A stretch of DNA of 64,000 nucleotides from Antedon bifida (taxonomy: Eukaryota > Echinodermata > Crinoidea > Comatulida > Antedonidae). This document shows, piece after piece, positions 24,989 to 36,429 of this stretch. The position numbers were made by a program, and so were the translations under genes. The notes beneath the pieces are model-generated. The model was not told the origin of the DNA. It worked only from the letters and a program-made list of their open reading frames with translations, and made no database searches. The stretch lies in contig OY727103.1 in NCBI GenBank assembly GCA_963402885.1, forward strand, positions 16,394,085 through 16,458,084. Reading direction: 5' to 3'. The first letter of the stretch is position 1; every line of letters starts with the position of its first letter.

Positions 24989-27900
24989 CTATTCTCCTTT
25001 AAATTGCGGTTTTCTTTTTTCCTTAAATGCATTCAACGCTTCAATTCTATCCTTTGTCGGAATAACCTGAAATAAAATCAAACGTGATTACAATAACTTT
25101 TGTCGCAACTTGCATCGTGTAGTTATTGCGTCAACTTTCAACCATGACTGTGTAACTACGTGTACCTCAATTGGACATAAATAATGTCACTACAGATGGT
25201 TACTAAATTTGAAGGCACAGAAGTACAACATGTACAACAGGAGTTTTCATATATTTAATTTATTTGTCTCAAAATAAGGACAGTACAAAGGTACAATGAT
25301 AAAATAAACTTATCCTGATGTTTCCATCACATGAGGGCAGTATTAATGGTGACCACTTGCTGGCAACTAGTTGAGATTATTTTCACAATTATTGCGTTTT
25401 TAATTTTTTTTTTATCATTTGACATCCAGTCATTTTCATACAGCATTGTTGTGTTTTTCAATAATTTGTCTTTGGATTCTTATATAGATTTCAATCAATC
25501 AATCTTTATTGATTTCCATTCTTCAGAGATATCACAGTTAAATCTATATGCACTTTTTACTTATTTATATTTCGAATCTATATACCACACATGGCATTGG
25601 AAAGCGAATAAACATAACATGGTTTCATGGCAATATTAACAAAAAATAAAGTATTAGTAGTGTATTTTCATGGGGTGTAGGATTTCGGTGTTTGTTTATT
25701 TTTGATTTACTGAATAAAAAGAATGTTATATTGAAATAAAAATATAAGAAAGAAAGAAAACACGTACCTGGGCATAATAAGCGCCCTCATAAGCTAATGC
25801 ACTTGTAAGATCCACCTGTCAAAAACAAGACAATACTATTTCTACAACTTTCATAAAGATTAATTGTGCCAAGTTCTGTTTTGCTATGTGTGTGTCTATT
25901 GAATGTGTATGCATGTTGAATTTAATACTTATAATTATTATTTGATTTTCCTGTGTATGTGTAAAGCATATTAATTAAACTGTAAGAACTGTAATTTTAT
26001 AGTTTTCAATTTGCAACCCTATGACGACTTCGACGACGAATTCATAGATGTATCGTCGGTTGTTACCTGGATCTAGAAACCAAAACTGTGTCGAGGAATA
26101 GAGGGCATCCCAACTGTACGTAATGAATCAACTTGACTTAAAGATGTATTGTCCCCCAAAATCATGAAAAATAAAGATTTTTAAAATCGGACTTTGAATA
26201 GGCCATTTTGCAGTTTTAATGAAGTTGTTCACTTCCATAAGAAAAAAAACGGGGGAAAAAAATTATTTCACCTATAAAAAGACAAAATAAACAGTTAAAT
26301 TACCCAAAAACTCATTGTCTTCCAGACAATTTGACCATTTTTTGCTTTAAATTACATTTTTCTCAGGTAAATAAATTTTTTTCAGACCCAATTTTTTGTG
26401 AGAGTGAATAACTATTATGTGACATTAAAATAATTTTAAAAAATATTTTTTTAGGGGGACAATATATCTTTAACTCAAGCATCATATATATACATGGCTA
26501 TACAGCCACACTATTAATGCGGCACTTTGTTGTGAAACATATAAGGGCCAAAATTAACTTCTATTCAGGGGACACCTTCATTAAGGAGACACTTTGTTTG
26601 GTCCCGAGAGTGTCCCCTTAATAGAGGTTCTACTGTATTATGCTATATGTTTATACTTACATCCATACCCTTGTTAATTGCTAGCTTAGCCATCTGTACT
26701 GCAATTGGTCCCTGAAAAAAAAACCAAATAAAACAATAAAATAATGTAAAAAATGTGTAAATAATTTATAAAAGAAAAATGCATTATTAGATCGTAAAAC
26801 TGAAAATGTCTGTTGGGATAGAAAGAAAGTCACCTGAGGTATGATCTCCTTTGCTAAATCCAACGCTTTCTTGTAGGCCGCCTCATTGCTATCATCTTGT
26901 TCCACAACGTGGTTTACAATGCCTAATTCAGCAGCTTTCTCCCCATTAAAAACACGAGCAGTAAAGATCAGTTCTTTGGCAACAGATGGGCCTACAAGTC
27001 TAGCCAACCTTTGAGTTCCACCTAAACAGTAACAAAACAAAAAGTGTTTTTTTAAAAGTCAAATTTTTTTATGTAAATTTTTTTTGATAAGGCTGACAAT
27101 AAGATTTTTAAGTGAAATAAACATTCGCATGACTTGCATGTAAACTATTGAAAAAGTTATGAAATTGTAATAGCTCCCTCTATTTTTTATTTTTGTATAC
27201 CTAAAATGGACATCTTCTAGTTGTTTATACATTTATACAATACAATGTAAATGCTATGCTCTTATTAAAAATCTTTTCTTGTCCTCTGTATGGTGCTTGA
27301 AGATAAAAATGTTTAATTTAAAAAAAAAACACTTACCCCCACCAGGAATAATTGCAAGCCTTGTTTCAACTAAACCCATTTGTGTTGTTGTAGCTAAATT
27401 CAAGCAAAAAAAAAACCAGACATCATAAAACAATTAAATGGTACAAAGTTCTCAATCAAATAAACCTCGGGTATTAATTAATTTTATTAAAGAAAATATG
27501 TTCTTGTTGATTGATATGGGATAAATTTCACGCCATGACTCAACTTTTGTTGTGTAGTTTAGTTCTATTGAAGTATTTTAAGGTTGAAAAGCAAGTATTA
27601 AAGTGTTTTGTTACATACTGTACACAATTTTCATAACTCACTTGCTGTCCTCATATCGCAGGCCAGGGCAAACTCTAGGCCGCCCCCTACTGCCGTCCCA
27701 TCTAAGGCTGCAATGACAGGCATAGGCAGGTTAGTGATGTCCATGGTAAATTTTCTAAGTCTGTCAACAAATGATGCTACTTCTTTTGGACTCAGTGTTA
27801 CTCTTTCTTTTAAATCAGCTCCTACAAATATGAGAAGAGATATATTTTTACATTTCAGTAAATTACCTAAAGAGATTTACTGCTACTGCTGTATCATTTT

Positions 27901-29911
27901 TGTACAGTATCAGTAACTAACCAATAGCAAATATGGACTTACCTGCAGAGAATATTCCTGGAACATCGCTTTTTATGATTACTGAACGAACGTTCTTATC
28001 GTAACGAACTGCCTGCACTGCTTCTTCAAACTAAAGGTATAAGAAAAATGAATTTGTTATCATTGTTAATATATTATGTGTGTCTTATTTAAGTCTATTT
28101 AAGCTAAAATGAAGATACACAGTAGTTTGGAAATACACAATTTTTGTGCTACAAAGGCCAGATGACAAAAATCGTGACTAGCCAAACATAAAAAAGAAAA
28201 ATTATATATTTTTTTTAGAGGCTTTCCGAACACAATATAAATTTAAAAATTGTAAACTCCTTAATGGTGTGTAGTATGACAATCAGCCTACATTTCTGTA
28301 TGATTTTATTATCTCCTAAATCCATCGGGACAAAGTATAGACACTCTGTTCACATGTTCCACCACTGTTGATCAATGCATAGGATTGCCCGAGTTCTCAA
28401 TATAAGTTGCTGGCATATCTTTATTACAGAACTAAACTATACTGAATTGATAATTTGTGAATTTGTCGAAGAATATTCATCTGAGTGAAACTATAATACA
28501 TTTAGAAAGAAAACTCACCAATGTAAGAACACTTCTGTTGACAGCATTCTTGGCGGCTGGTCTATTGATGCCAAATACAACTATACCTAAATGATTATTA
28601 ATGGACAAAATGTTAATTATTGGGTAAAAAAATGATATTTGGCGAAATGATGTATGTATATGCCTAGATGTGTACAAAATGGAGAAGACTCGCACAAATA
28701 GCAAATCTTATTAAATATTATACTTTAAGTAAATAATGAATAAGACGTGAATTGCAAGCAATTATTATGCCTAGTAGGTATGCAAGTCCATACTTATGGC
28801 TACCACCCCTCCATCACTATCTGTATGAGGCGAGTACAGTACATTTAGTAGAGTAGGCCTCGCTTTTCATGCTAGCCAGGCCTGCTTTACTATGTTATGC
28901 ACACTTTTGCGCAATTTGAATCAAAATACTCAATTCAAATCAGAAAATGTCAAACTGTGCAAAGTATTTTTCAGTATTATTTGATATACCAAAGCTTGAT
29001 AATCTTACTTATAATATCCTAGGCCTATATTGATAAATAATACAAGTAATAATTATTTATTATCAACTTAAAAGAATAAAATGTTATAAATATAAAATAA
29101 AACGCCTACCTAGACCCAAGTTTTTTTATGAGACAATAAATTAAACATCGATCCTTTCACATGGATGGGTGTTGAGTTAACAATGCTGAGGAATGCTGAT
29201 GAGTAAATACAGGGCTTCCCATTCTATACTAAACTATGCCTAGGCCTACTACATTGTTTGTAAAGATATATAAAAAATAATGTATTTGATGTTTTTGATG
29301 AATATGCCATTTTAATGTCACATAAATAACTGTAATTTAACTGTTTATTTTGTATTTTTATAATTATTTTGTTTAGCTTTTTTTTTCTACAAAAGTTATT
29401 AACTAGCCTACCTAGGTAGGTAGTTAGGTTTAACATTAGCTTAACTATAGAGGGCTACTACTAGTAAGTAGGGCGAGGCCCAAGTTATTTATTTTATTTA
29501 GTAATAAATATCAACAACTCAACTGCGTATTATTAGAGGCCTACTTCTACTAGGCAAAGGCCTAGCCTACTAAAAAGGCTAACTACTTAGTACTAGGCCT
29601 ACTAATCTAGGCCTACTTACTAGCTAGCCCTATCTAGGGCTAGGCCTACCTAGGCCTAAACTAGCTACTACTATAATAGGCTAGGCCTAGGCCTACTAGA
29701 GGCTAGCCTAGCCTAGTTAGGCCACTAGCCTACCTTCATGTTCTGCATCCAAATATTCAACATTGAGTTCATTTCCTAATGTAGAAATACTTCTTCTACA
29801 TTGCACCGTTGGAGGAAAAATAAATTTTGTTTTAGACTTAAAAGTATGTATAAATTGTGTTTTAGTGAGAGCACTGGGTGAAGCCAAAATCTTTCTTAAG
29901 GGGGCTGCCAT
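24989..29911 (-). CDS. AUH: Methylglutaconyl-CoA hydratase, mitochondrial
   Basis: A crotonase-fold enzyme that hydrates 3-methylglutaconyl-CoA to HMG-CoA in mitochondrial leucine breakdown. Exons: 29734-29911, 28519-28586, 27943-28030, 27642-27821, 27337-27393, 26834-27021, 26661-26711, 25768-25815, 24989-25066. All junctions are AG/GT and in frame, giving 311 aa (human AUH is slightly longer). Residues 1-40 are basic and hydroxylated with no acid ([12 protein letters not shown]), a mitochondrial presequence. The oxyanion-hole segment GIFSAGADLKE is at about 107-117. The two catalytic glutamates lie 20 residues apart, as the family requires: GGGLE (Glu161) and GLVE (Glu181). [12 protein letters not shown] follows, and the conserved tail ends KPQFKGE. 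The ATG chosen is the first in frame. Loci to the left and right are unrelated. The lysines used by human AUH for RNA binding are not conserved (see findings). Confidence 0.96.
26142..26469. mobile_element. TTAA-flanked inverted-repeat element (MITE), copy 1
   Basis: The ends AGATGTATTGTCCCCC and GGGGGACAATATATCT are flanked on both sides by TTAA (26138-26141, 26470-26473). At 328 bp it has no frame and lies in AUH intron 7. Other copies: 30592-30938, 32209-33446 (interrupted) and 50833-51181. TTAA duplications are used by piggyBac and Kolobok transposases; the family behind it is not assigned. Confidence 0.9.
26560..26640. repeat. GTGTCC dispersed repeat, copy 4
   Basis: It contains CTATTCAGGGGACACCTTC, GGTCCCGAGAGTGTCCCC and TTAATAGAGGTTCTACTGTA, the best-conserved copy here. 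It sits in AUH intron 7 just right of the TTAA element. Confidence 0.7.
29440..29745. repeat. TAGGCCTA-rich low-complexity tract in AUH intron 1
   Basis: Dense CTAGGCCTAC, CTAGCCTA and TACTACTAG motifs, many self-complementary, run up to the exon 1 donor. The TAGGCCTA octamer also recurs singly through the whole window. Confidence 0.8.
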
Positions 29912-30591
29912 CTTTGTTTTTGTTTTCTCTCTGCCGCTGGTGGCGTTTAAAGTATGGGGCGCAAAAGAATAAAACACTTAACATAGTGACTGCACCACTG
30001 TGCAATACAATGTTTAATGACATCATAATAATTAGTAATACGAATGATGAATTGACAAAAGGCCGGGAGCCATACTACCAATATCTTATTTCAATGAAAT
30101 CATAAAACGAAAATTATAAAGCTAGCTACTATACCACCAGTTAATTGTTATCGTGTTACAATCTAGGTAATTTTTATTTTCATGGCCGCCACCACTACTA
30201 CTATAAAATTAGTTTTCTTTCAGTTCTAACTTTAACTAGGCCTAGTTTTTTTTAATTAACACCACTTATACCGATACAATTCGAAAAAAAAACCAACTGA
30301 TATAGAGGGCCTACATTAGCTTACCGTTATTGTAAATTCGGTGGTTTTCATCACATTAATACTTATTTTAATTACATTAATTAAATATAATTTTTGTGTA
30401 AACGGCTATGAGCTGCTGCAAGACCTGACATATTAATGTAGTAGGTCTAATTTATATATAATTGTTAGCATTTTAAATTTGTCATATATTATAAACTACT
30501 TTTAATTTTATATTTTACATTGGACGGAAAGAATCAAAAACATTTATTTGATCCAAAAAACGATTACCAAAAAACTATCAGTAACATTTAA

Positions 30592-30938
30592 AGATGTATT
30601 GTCCCCCCAAAACATGAAAAATGAAGATTAATTAAATCAGACTTTGAATATGTTATTTTGTAGTTTTAATAAAGTTAATCACTTCCGTAGAAAAAAAAAA
30701 TGAAAAAAAATAATGTTTTCACTTATAAAATGACAAAATAAATGGCTAAATTTTACCAAAAACCATTGGCTGGCAGCCAATTTGACCATTTTTTGCTTTA
30801 AATTACAGTTTTTTCAGGTAAATACATTTTTTTTTCGATCCAGTTTTTGGTCAAAGTGGATAATTATTATGAGACATTAAAATGGCATATTCAACAACAA
30901 AAATGTAAAAAAAAAATTTTCGGGGGGACAATACATCT
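30592..30938. mobile_element. TTAA-flanked MITE, copy 2, with an empty site in the paralogue
   Basis: The ends AGATGTATTGTCCCCCC and GGGGGGACAATACATCT are flanked by TTAA. The paralogous copy R reads straight through as CAGTAACATTTAAAGGATCA near 40640, so the insertion is younger than the duplication. Confidence 0.92.
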
Positions 30939-31244
30939 TTAAATGATCAGGGAAACTTCTTCCAACAAAAGGCCGCAAACATGGAAGCAACCCTGTCACT
31001 GTAGTTTTTGACCATGGAGAATCACAACTTATTTCTCTATGCTATGACTGTTCTAATAGACTTTCAATACCAAGGAAAAAAATTATATACTAATTGTTTA
31101 TATATCGTCTCCTATCAATTACATTCTTCGAGGCGACTATATTTATCGTAAACTGTGCTTTTAATCAGATCGATTGCTCAAAAATTGCTCGATTCAGACG
31201 AGCTAAAACTGCTCATTGCGCCAAACTTCCAGAGGGTCCCGTCA

Positions 31245-31492
31245 CCTTGATCACCACCACCGGGGGCCCTTGGCGCCTCTTTCCTCCTGGCCCCACGCTG
31301 GAAATTGCTTGATGAAGACGAGCTAGAACTGCTCACTGAGGCAAGAAGGTCCCAGGGGGTCTCGCCACCTTGATCACCACCACCGGGGGCCCTTGGCGCA
31401 TCTTTCCTCCTGGCCCCACGCTGGAAATTGCTTGATGAAGACGAGCTAGAACTGCTCACTGAGGCAAGAAGGTCCCAGGGGGTTTCGCCACC
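31245..31492 (-). repeat. 123-bp in-frame tandem duplication in LRAT locus 1 tail
   Basis: Two copies (starting near 31245 and 31368) differ at only a few bases and each encode 41 residues: Gly/Pro-rich, then ETPWDLLASV, a serine run, and NFQRGARRK. Because 123 is a multiple of three, the tail frame is preserved. Locus 3 has a much shorter tail with only a 24-27 bp doublet (41106-41155). Confidence 0.85.
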
Positions 31493-32208
31493 AGGGCCTC
31501 TAGACGGCTTCTCCCGGACCCTTGTTGTGCGCCTTCCGCGTGCAACGTACACGGTCTCCTCCTCCTCCTCCTTCACAGTTGAAGTTGAAGTTGAAGTGAA
31601 ATATTCTCCCCAAAAAATGTATCTGACTACTTTAACGGCAAACTCCCATATCCCATTAACAACTTCTTCCACTTGCTCGCTTCTTGCGTCACCATGACAC
31701 CAACGAGCAAAATGCTCGCAGTTGTTGTTAATTCACCAGACAGTACGGTTCATTTCTAGATAAACCTCCTTCTGCACTTGTTGCTAGTCTTACAACGTCT
31801 TTCCGGCTGATACCAAGAGGGCATGGTACGCATTCTTTTGTATCATTACCCGCGAACCTCTTCATTGTCACACGGCTTACCGTCCCTTCAGGCATCGTTA
31901 GGTGCATAACTTCACCATTACCAATGTACACTCCTGAAAACCAAATTGTTGTTTATTGATTGAAGTTCCCAACGAGAAATTAAATGTGTATGAAACAATA
32001 CTTGCAATTAAAACATATATTTTAAATAAATTAGAAAATGTAAAGGTTTGGTAAAAATACATCATCCATAACATGGCAGGATGAATAAAATGAAATGCTT
32101 CTTGAGAGTATAGCCCAAAAGGAATGCAAGATTAAAGAATCAAACTAAGTTCTTGCTCCAAAAATGTGCACTAATACTAAACTTAATAAAAGAGTAGCTA
32201 TAAGTTAA

Positions 32209-33446
32209 AGAGGTATTGTCCCTTGAAACACAAAAAATGAAGGTCAAAATATTCTAAATTTAAATTGGTCATATCAAAGTAATATTAATTTTCTGTTAGG
32301 AATATTGAACAAGCCTTGTCTAAATCATATAAATCAGAGTGGTCAAATAATTTACTAAATAAATCTTCTTTAAACATTTACTCCAAATTAAACCCCAAAC
32401 CATAATTAGAAAAATACAAAACAAATTTCTATGGTGCCAGCCTAAAGTTTAAGGCTAGATCAAACAGCCTACCTCTAGACTGTAAAACAAGTAAGTGGTC
32501 AAACGAAACCACAGGCTTTTGCACTCTATGTAATAATGGTGAATCTGAAGATATTAATCATTTTTTATTGAACTGTAATGCTTTTGACGAAATCAGAAAA
32601 GAAGAATTAAGAAAACTAGAAAATGAATTGACACTCTGTAATGATTATGGCATATGGACACGATATTTAAATGCAAATGATGAAACCAAACTAAGTTTTA
32701 TCTTAGGAGGAGAGTTTATTCCTCTCTCTGACAATTCTTACAACGCATTCGCTAAATTATGTAAAAGATATTTAAGCTTGTCATGGAAAAAACGGTCTTT
32801 GTTGAAATATTCCCAATGACTGTTTTTGTTGTATTGTTGCTTTGTATATAGTTTAATTTTCTTTTAGTTCTTCTTTTTTTTTCTCTCATTTTGTTTTCCT
32901 TCTTTTAGTTTCTTTTTCAAATTGTTATGTTTTGTTTTTGGACCGCACCGCATGTTGTGAGTGCCACCGATTCAAAGGTGAATGAGTCAAAAAATAAATA
33001 AATAAATTAAAGTTATTCACTTTAAGTCGAAAATTCGAGCCAAAAACAACAAGTTTACGTAATTAATAAAAATTAGTTAGTAAATTAGTTTGATAGAAAT
33101 CGTCGCGAGCGAAAGTAAACAAAGATTTCAAACCACGAGTATGCATGCATGATATGCTAATTAAGATTGTTTACAACTTGTCACGAGGAAGTTTCAAGAT
33201 TATGCATATAGAGTACAGTAGCCACACAAGCGCGTTGCATTATGGGATATGTTTTGATCGAAACTTTGACTGGAAGTCAAAGTTATTTTTTGAACAAAAA
33301 ACGTCTGTATTTCAGTTAAATGATTTTTTTTTTCGACTAATTTTTGGTGAAAGTTAGTAACTATTATGATACTTCAAAATGACCCACTTTTTTTCGAAAT
33401 CTTTTGTTTTTTATTTTTTGAAATTAGTCAAAGGGACACTACATCT
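32209..33446. mobile_element. TTAA-flanked element, copy 3, split by a LINE fragment
   Basis: The left end AGAGGTATTGTCCCTTG (TTAA at 32205-32208) and right end AAGGGACACTACATCT (TTAA at 33447-33450) belong to the family at 30592-30938, though more diverged. Between them lie a LINE 3' piece (32289-33005) and extra element-like sequence. It occupies the intron of LRAT locus 1. Confidence 0.75.
32289..33005 (+). mobile_element. 5'-truncated LINE, C-terminal end of ORF2 and 3' UTR
   Basis: The frame from 32289 encodes a non-LTR retrotransposon tail: KSYKSEWSNNLLNK, one internal stop, LKFKARSNSLPLD, then the Cys/His knuckle FCTLCNNGESEDINHFLLNC typical of the ORF2 C-terminus. It ends at the stop at 32817-32819. 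A T-rich 3' UTR and an AAATA-repeat tail follow. It is in sense on the plus strand, antisense to the LRAT gene whose intron it sits in. The clade cannot be fixed from this piece. Confidence 0.75.
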
Positions 33447-33610
33447 TTAATTAATTGGCAATTGTTTCTCTTTTTTTGCCAACGCAAGTTACCATCATGC
33501 ATAGTGAGGATATAAAGGTACAGAATATTACCCCAATGGCAGAAGACACCTTGATTTCGGTAGACTTTGATCAGATCACCTGCTTCGAATTCGGAGCGAA
33601 ACCACCACAT

Positions 33611-35371
33611 TCTGTCAACTGTAACTGAAAATGTATATTTAAGAATAGAGATTATATTATATTAATTTTATTATAAAATTAATATTAAGACATTTTTTCG
33701 ATGTGGAAAAACGTAGGAATACGAATATAAGGCATTTGTTTCTGCTTACAAATTAATATGACAAAATCAGTACGGTATTATATAAAAAAAAGAATTTACT
33801 AATAAACCCGATTGCAGGACCACACTGCACCATCAGGATATTTTGGTTATTACGAAATTTTAATTATTGACAAAAATGGGGGTGGGATGTGAGTGAGAAT
33901 TTGAAAATATACCTCTTTTACACAAACAAAAAATCATTACGTGCATTAGAAAAGTAGTGTAGGAAATTATTGTTAACATGAAGTCTTAACTACAATTAAT
34001 GATCCTACAACCTACTTTTAAATTAAAAATCGAGATTATTTTTATTATTTGTATTTTTTAAAGGCCAAAACAAGAGATTTTTACCTGTGAGTGAATATAA
34101 AAAATGCGACCGTGAAGCGTTCGATAGGTAAAGTTAACCAATATCTTCTGGTGATATGTTAGATACTTCCTTCTTATTTCTGTTTTTGGAAATTCCAAAA
34201 ATTAAAATGTCTTTTGTTGTGTGTCCATCGGTTTTGTTGTAAATTTCCATGCTGTCTGATTTCTTTCTTTTTCACCATTGATATGATCACATCTACTAAA
34301 AGCCAATTGCCACACACGTAGCTAACTAAAAAGGTTTATTAAGGCAAATTATCTATATATCTATTATCAATGGTATACACGTGAAATTCTCAGCAAAATC
34401 CATCTGAATATCTGCATATTTTCTTTACAAGAGCTTATAGTTTCATATTATGTTGATATTTAACGCATTGAGGCCTATTGTATGTGCTTGCAAACGTCAT
34501 TACTTTCTTTTTCGAAAACAAATCAGCAAATTCATTGGTTGGTAAAACTTTAAGTAAAGTTATGTTTTGTTTCTTTTCTGCTTTCACTCTTCCCCACTCC
34601 TTATAGTGGATTAAATCATTTTTCTTGGGTACAGTTTATTTAAGACACAACTCGTCATTACATTTGACGAACTATCTTGATTTGTGTTGCCAAAACTATC
34701 TCTGAGAATGTTCAACTTTGACGCACATATTTTGGTGTCTTTATTAGCATAAGATTAATTGTGCTTTTAGATGAATAAGTAACTTGACTGCGACTGAACA
34801 TATCATTCATTCAACACTCGAATCTGGTTTTTTTCCATTTCCTGTTTTGGATTTATTTTTATTCTTTTTTCCTGAAACCATTGTCACGGAAAAACAAAAT
34901 GAGTTCGGTGCGATTGTCTAATTTTCTTTTGATTTTGTTGTGTTCTTCTTCATATTCTTTTGCACGGCTTAAAACACACTCCGGGTCGCATCGGTCACAT
35001 GGACATGCAACATGCTTGAAAATCTTTGCCTCTCGCCAAAAATGTATATAAATTCACTTCGCGTACGATTACACTTTCGAATTTGTTACTTGATGGTCCA
35101 GAAAAGTGCATTACTCTATAACTAATAATAATTTAACTCTTTCCTGTACCGCTATGATATAATATTCAAGTAAATTTCCAAAAAATACAAAAATACTGAC
35201 CAACTTTATACAACATGTCAAAAATATCGCATACAAAATGTATAAAAATCAATACAGCATTAAAAAAACAAGACACATGCATAAAAGACATCAAAAGTCA
35301 AAATAGGCAAAAGCAGTCGCAAGTCAGCAGGGAATATTTTCAGTTTTTTTATGTACTTCCCAGAGAAGGTA
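33611..35371. other. Gene-free stretch between LRAT loci 1 and 2
   Basis: Unique AT-rich DNA. On the minus strand a splice acceptor (TTTTCAG then TTACAGTTGACAGA) lies directly before the locus 1 ATG at 33610, so part of this is probably the first intron and promoter of locus 1. No shared TATA/CTTGG block like that of loci 4-8 is visible. Nothing else is recognised. Confidence 0.5.
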
Positions 35372-36429
35372 TTAATAGTAATCATATTTTTGTTTTTGCT
35401 TATTTTCTTTTACTACTTCTCGAATTATTGGACCCATTTCCACAGAAGCTCGGTCTACAGAGATAAGACAGCTCTATTAGTAGAGCAGTTAATGACATGA
35501 GCTGTGCATTTTATTACCAAAGCATGAAACTTGGCACAAAGTTTCTATAATGTATATAGATTCAAAATATCGGAGGGTGCCAAGTGTCCAACGTCCGGTA
35601 TGGCGGCTATCTTGATTTCAAAATGGCCACCATAAAAACAAAAAATGTTCATATCTTGGCAACTATACACATTAGAGACTTAATTCTGGTCTCAAATTGT
35701 TCACAAACTATATATTTCTATTTGCTCTAATGAAAATTTTCGTCCAAAAATGACCGGAAATGACGTTTCTTTCAGTTTGACCTTTGACCTCGTATTTGTA
35801 TATCTCTGTAACTACTGGTCATTTTCAATCGATTTTGGTGTCATTTTGTTCAGAATAAATACATTTATATTTGTAGTAATGAAACATTTTCACATAAAAT
35901 GACCGGAAATACAATTTATGACCTTTGACATTTAATTATTGATTTTTAATTATGTGAATATACTGTATGTGGTTTTTGGTGGTCTTAAATGCACCTAATT
36001 TTGAACTTTGACCTGATAGGCGTAATTATATTAAATGATTAATGGACTTAAATTGTATATAGTACATAAAATTGGTAAACATTGTGCTTGGTGGTACCAT
36101 TAGTTCAATGATGTTGGCACCTTCTGATTCGCTAAAAGTTTTAATAGTTTGACAGAGGAAATAACATACATGTTATGGAATACCGTAAAACCTCGAAAAG
36201 GTGATAGTATGAGCTTCTTTTCGAGATAGACTGTATTTGAATGTCAAATGAATAGTATGATGATCGTGTTTATATCAATATATTATTAATGACCTTACAA
36301 AGAACCCTTTATATTTTAACAATCAAGCCTCAGTTATTCTACAATTTATTGTTTTCCAAGTGGTAGGCCTATTTTGATTGCATCTTCTTTTTGTAGGCCT
36401 ATGCTTCCTCGGTAATATGGTCCTACCCC

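Larger units (their letters stand above)
29958..33610. repeat. Segmental duplication, copy L (contains LRAT locus 1)
   Basis: From GCGCAAAAGAATAAAACACT, 47 bp upstream of the AUH ATG, this segment matches 39965-42011 in the same order and orientation: shared 5' flank, the C-terminal Ser-rich exon, the intron and coding exon 1 of an LRAT gene. Copy L is longer because it has two TTAA-element insertions, one with a LINE inside it. Copy R has its own short insertions near 40139-40215 and 40706-40915. Confidence 0.85.
31178..33610 (-). pseudogene. LRAT/PLAAT-like locus 1, frameshifted, with expanded Ser-rich tail
   Basis: Coding exon 1 is 33532-33610 (GDLIKVYRNQGVFCHWG, first catalytic His). Exon 2 is 31178-31933, joined in phase 1 to VYIGNGEVMHL (second His). 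Compared with locus 3 there is one extra base just before the NNCEHFARWCHG motif (catalytic Cys), at about 31728-31735, which brings in an immediate stop. Otherwise the frame continues to 31178, about 277 codons. After the Cys motif come a hydrophobic stretch (WEFAVKVVRYIFW), an acidic Val-Lys-Glu run, and two exact 41-residue in-frame repeats containing GGETPWDLLAS, nine serines and QRGARRK. It is either a recent pseudogene or a sequence error. Its 1.6-kb intron holds a TTAA element interrupted by a LINE piece. It was duplicated with locus 3. Confidence 0.8.

Noticed and set aside
25331-25639. 102-aa hydrophobic plus-strand frame
   Set aside because: T-rich intronic DNA antisense to AUH; no motifs.
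29912-29977. Extended N-terminus for AUH from 29977
   Set aside because: The upstream in-frame codon is GTG, not ATG; the ATG at 29911 starts a normal mitochondrial presequence.
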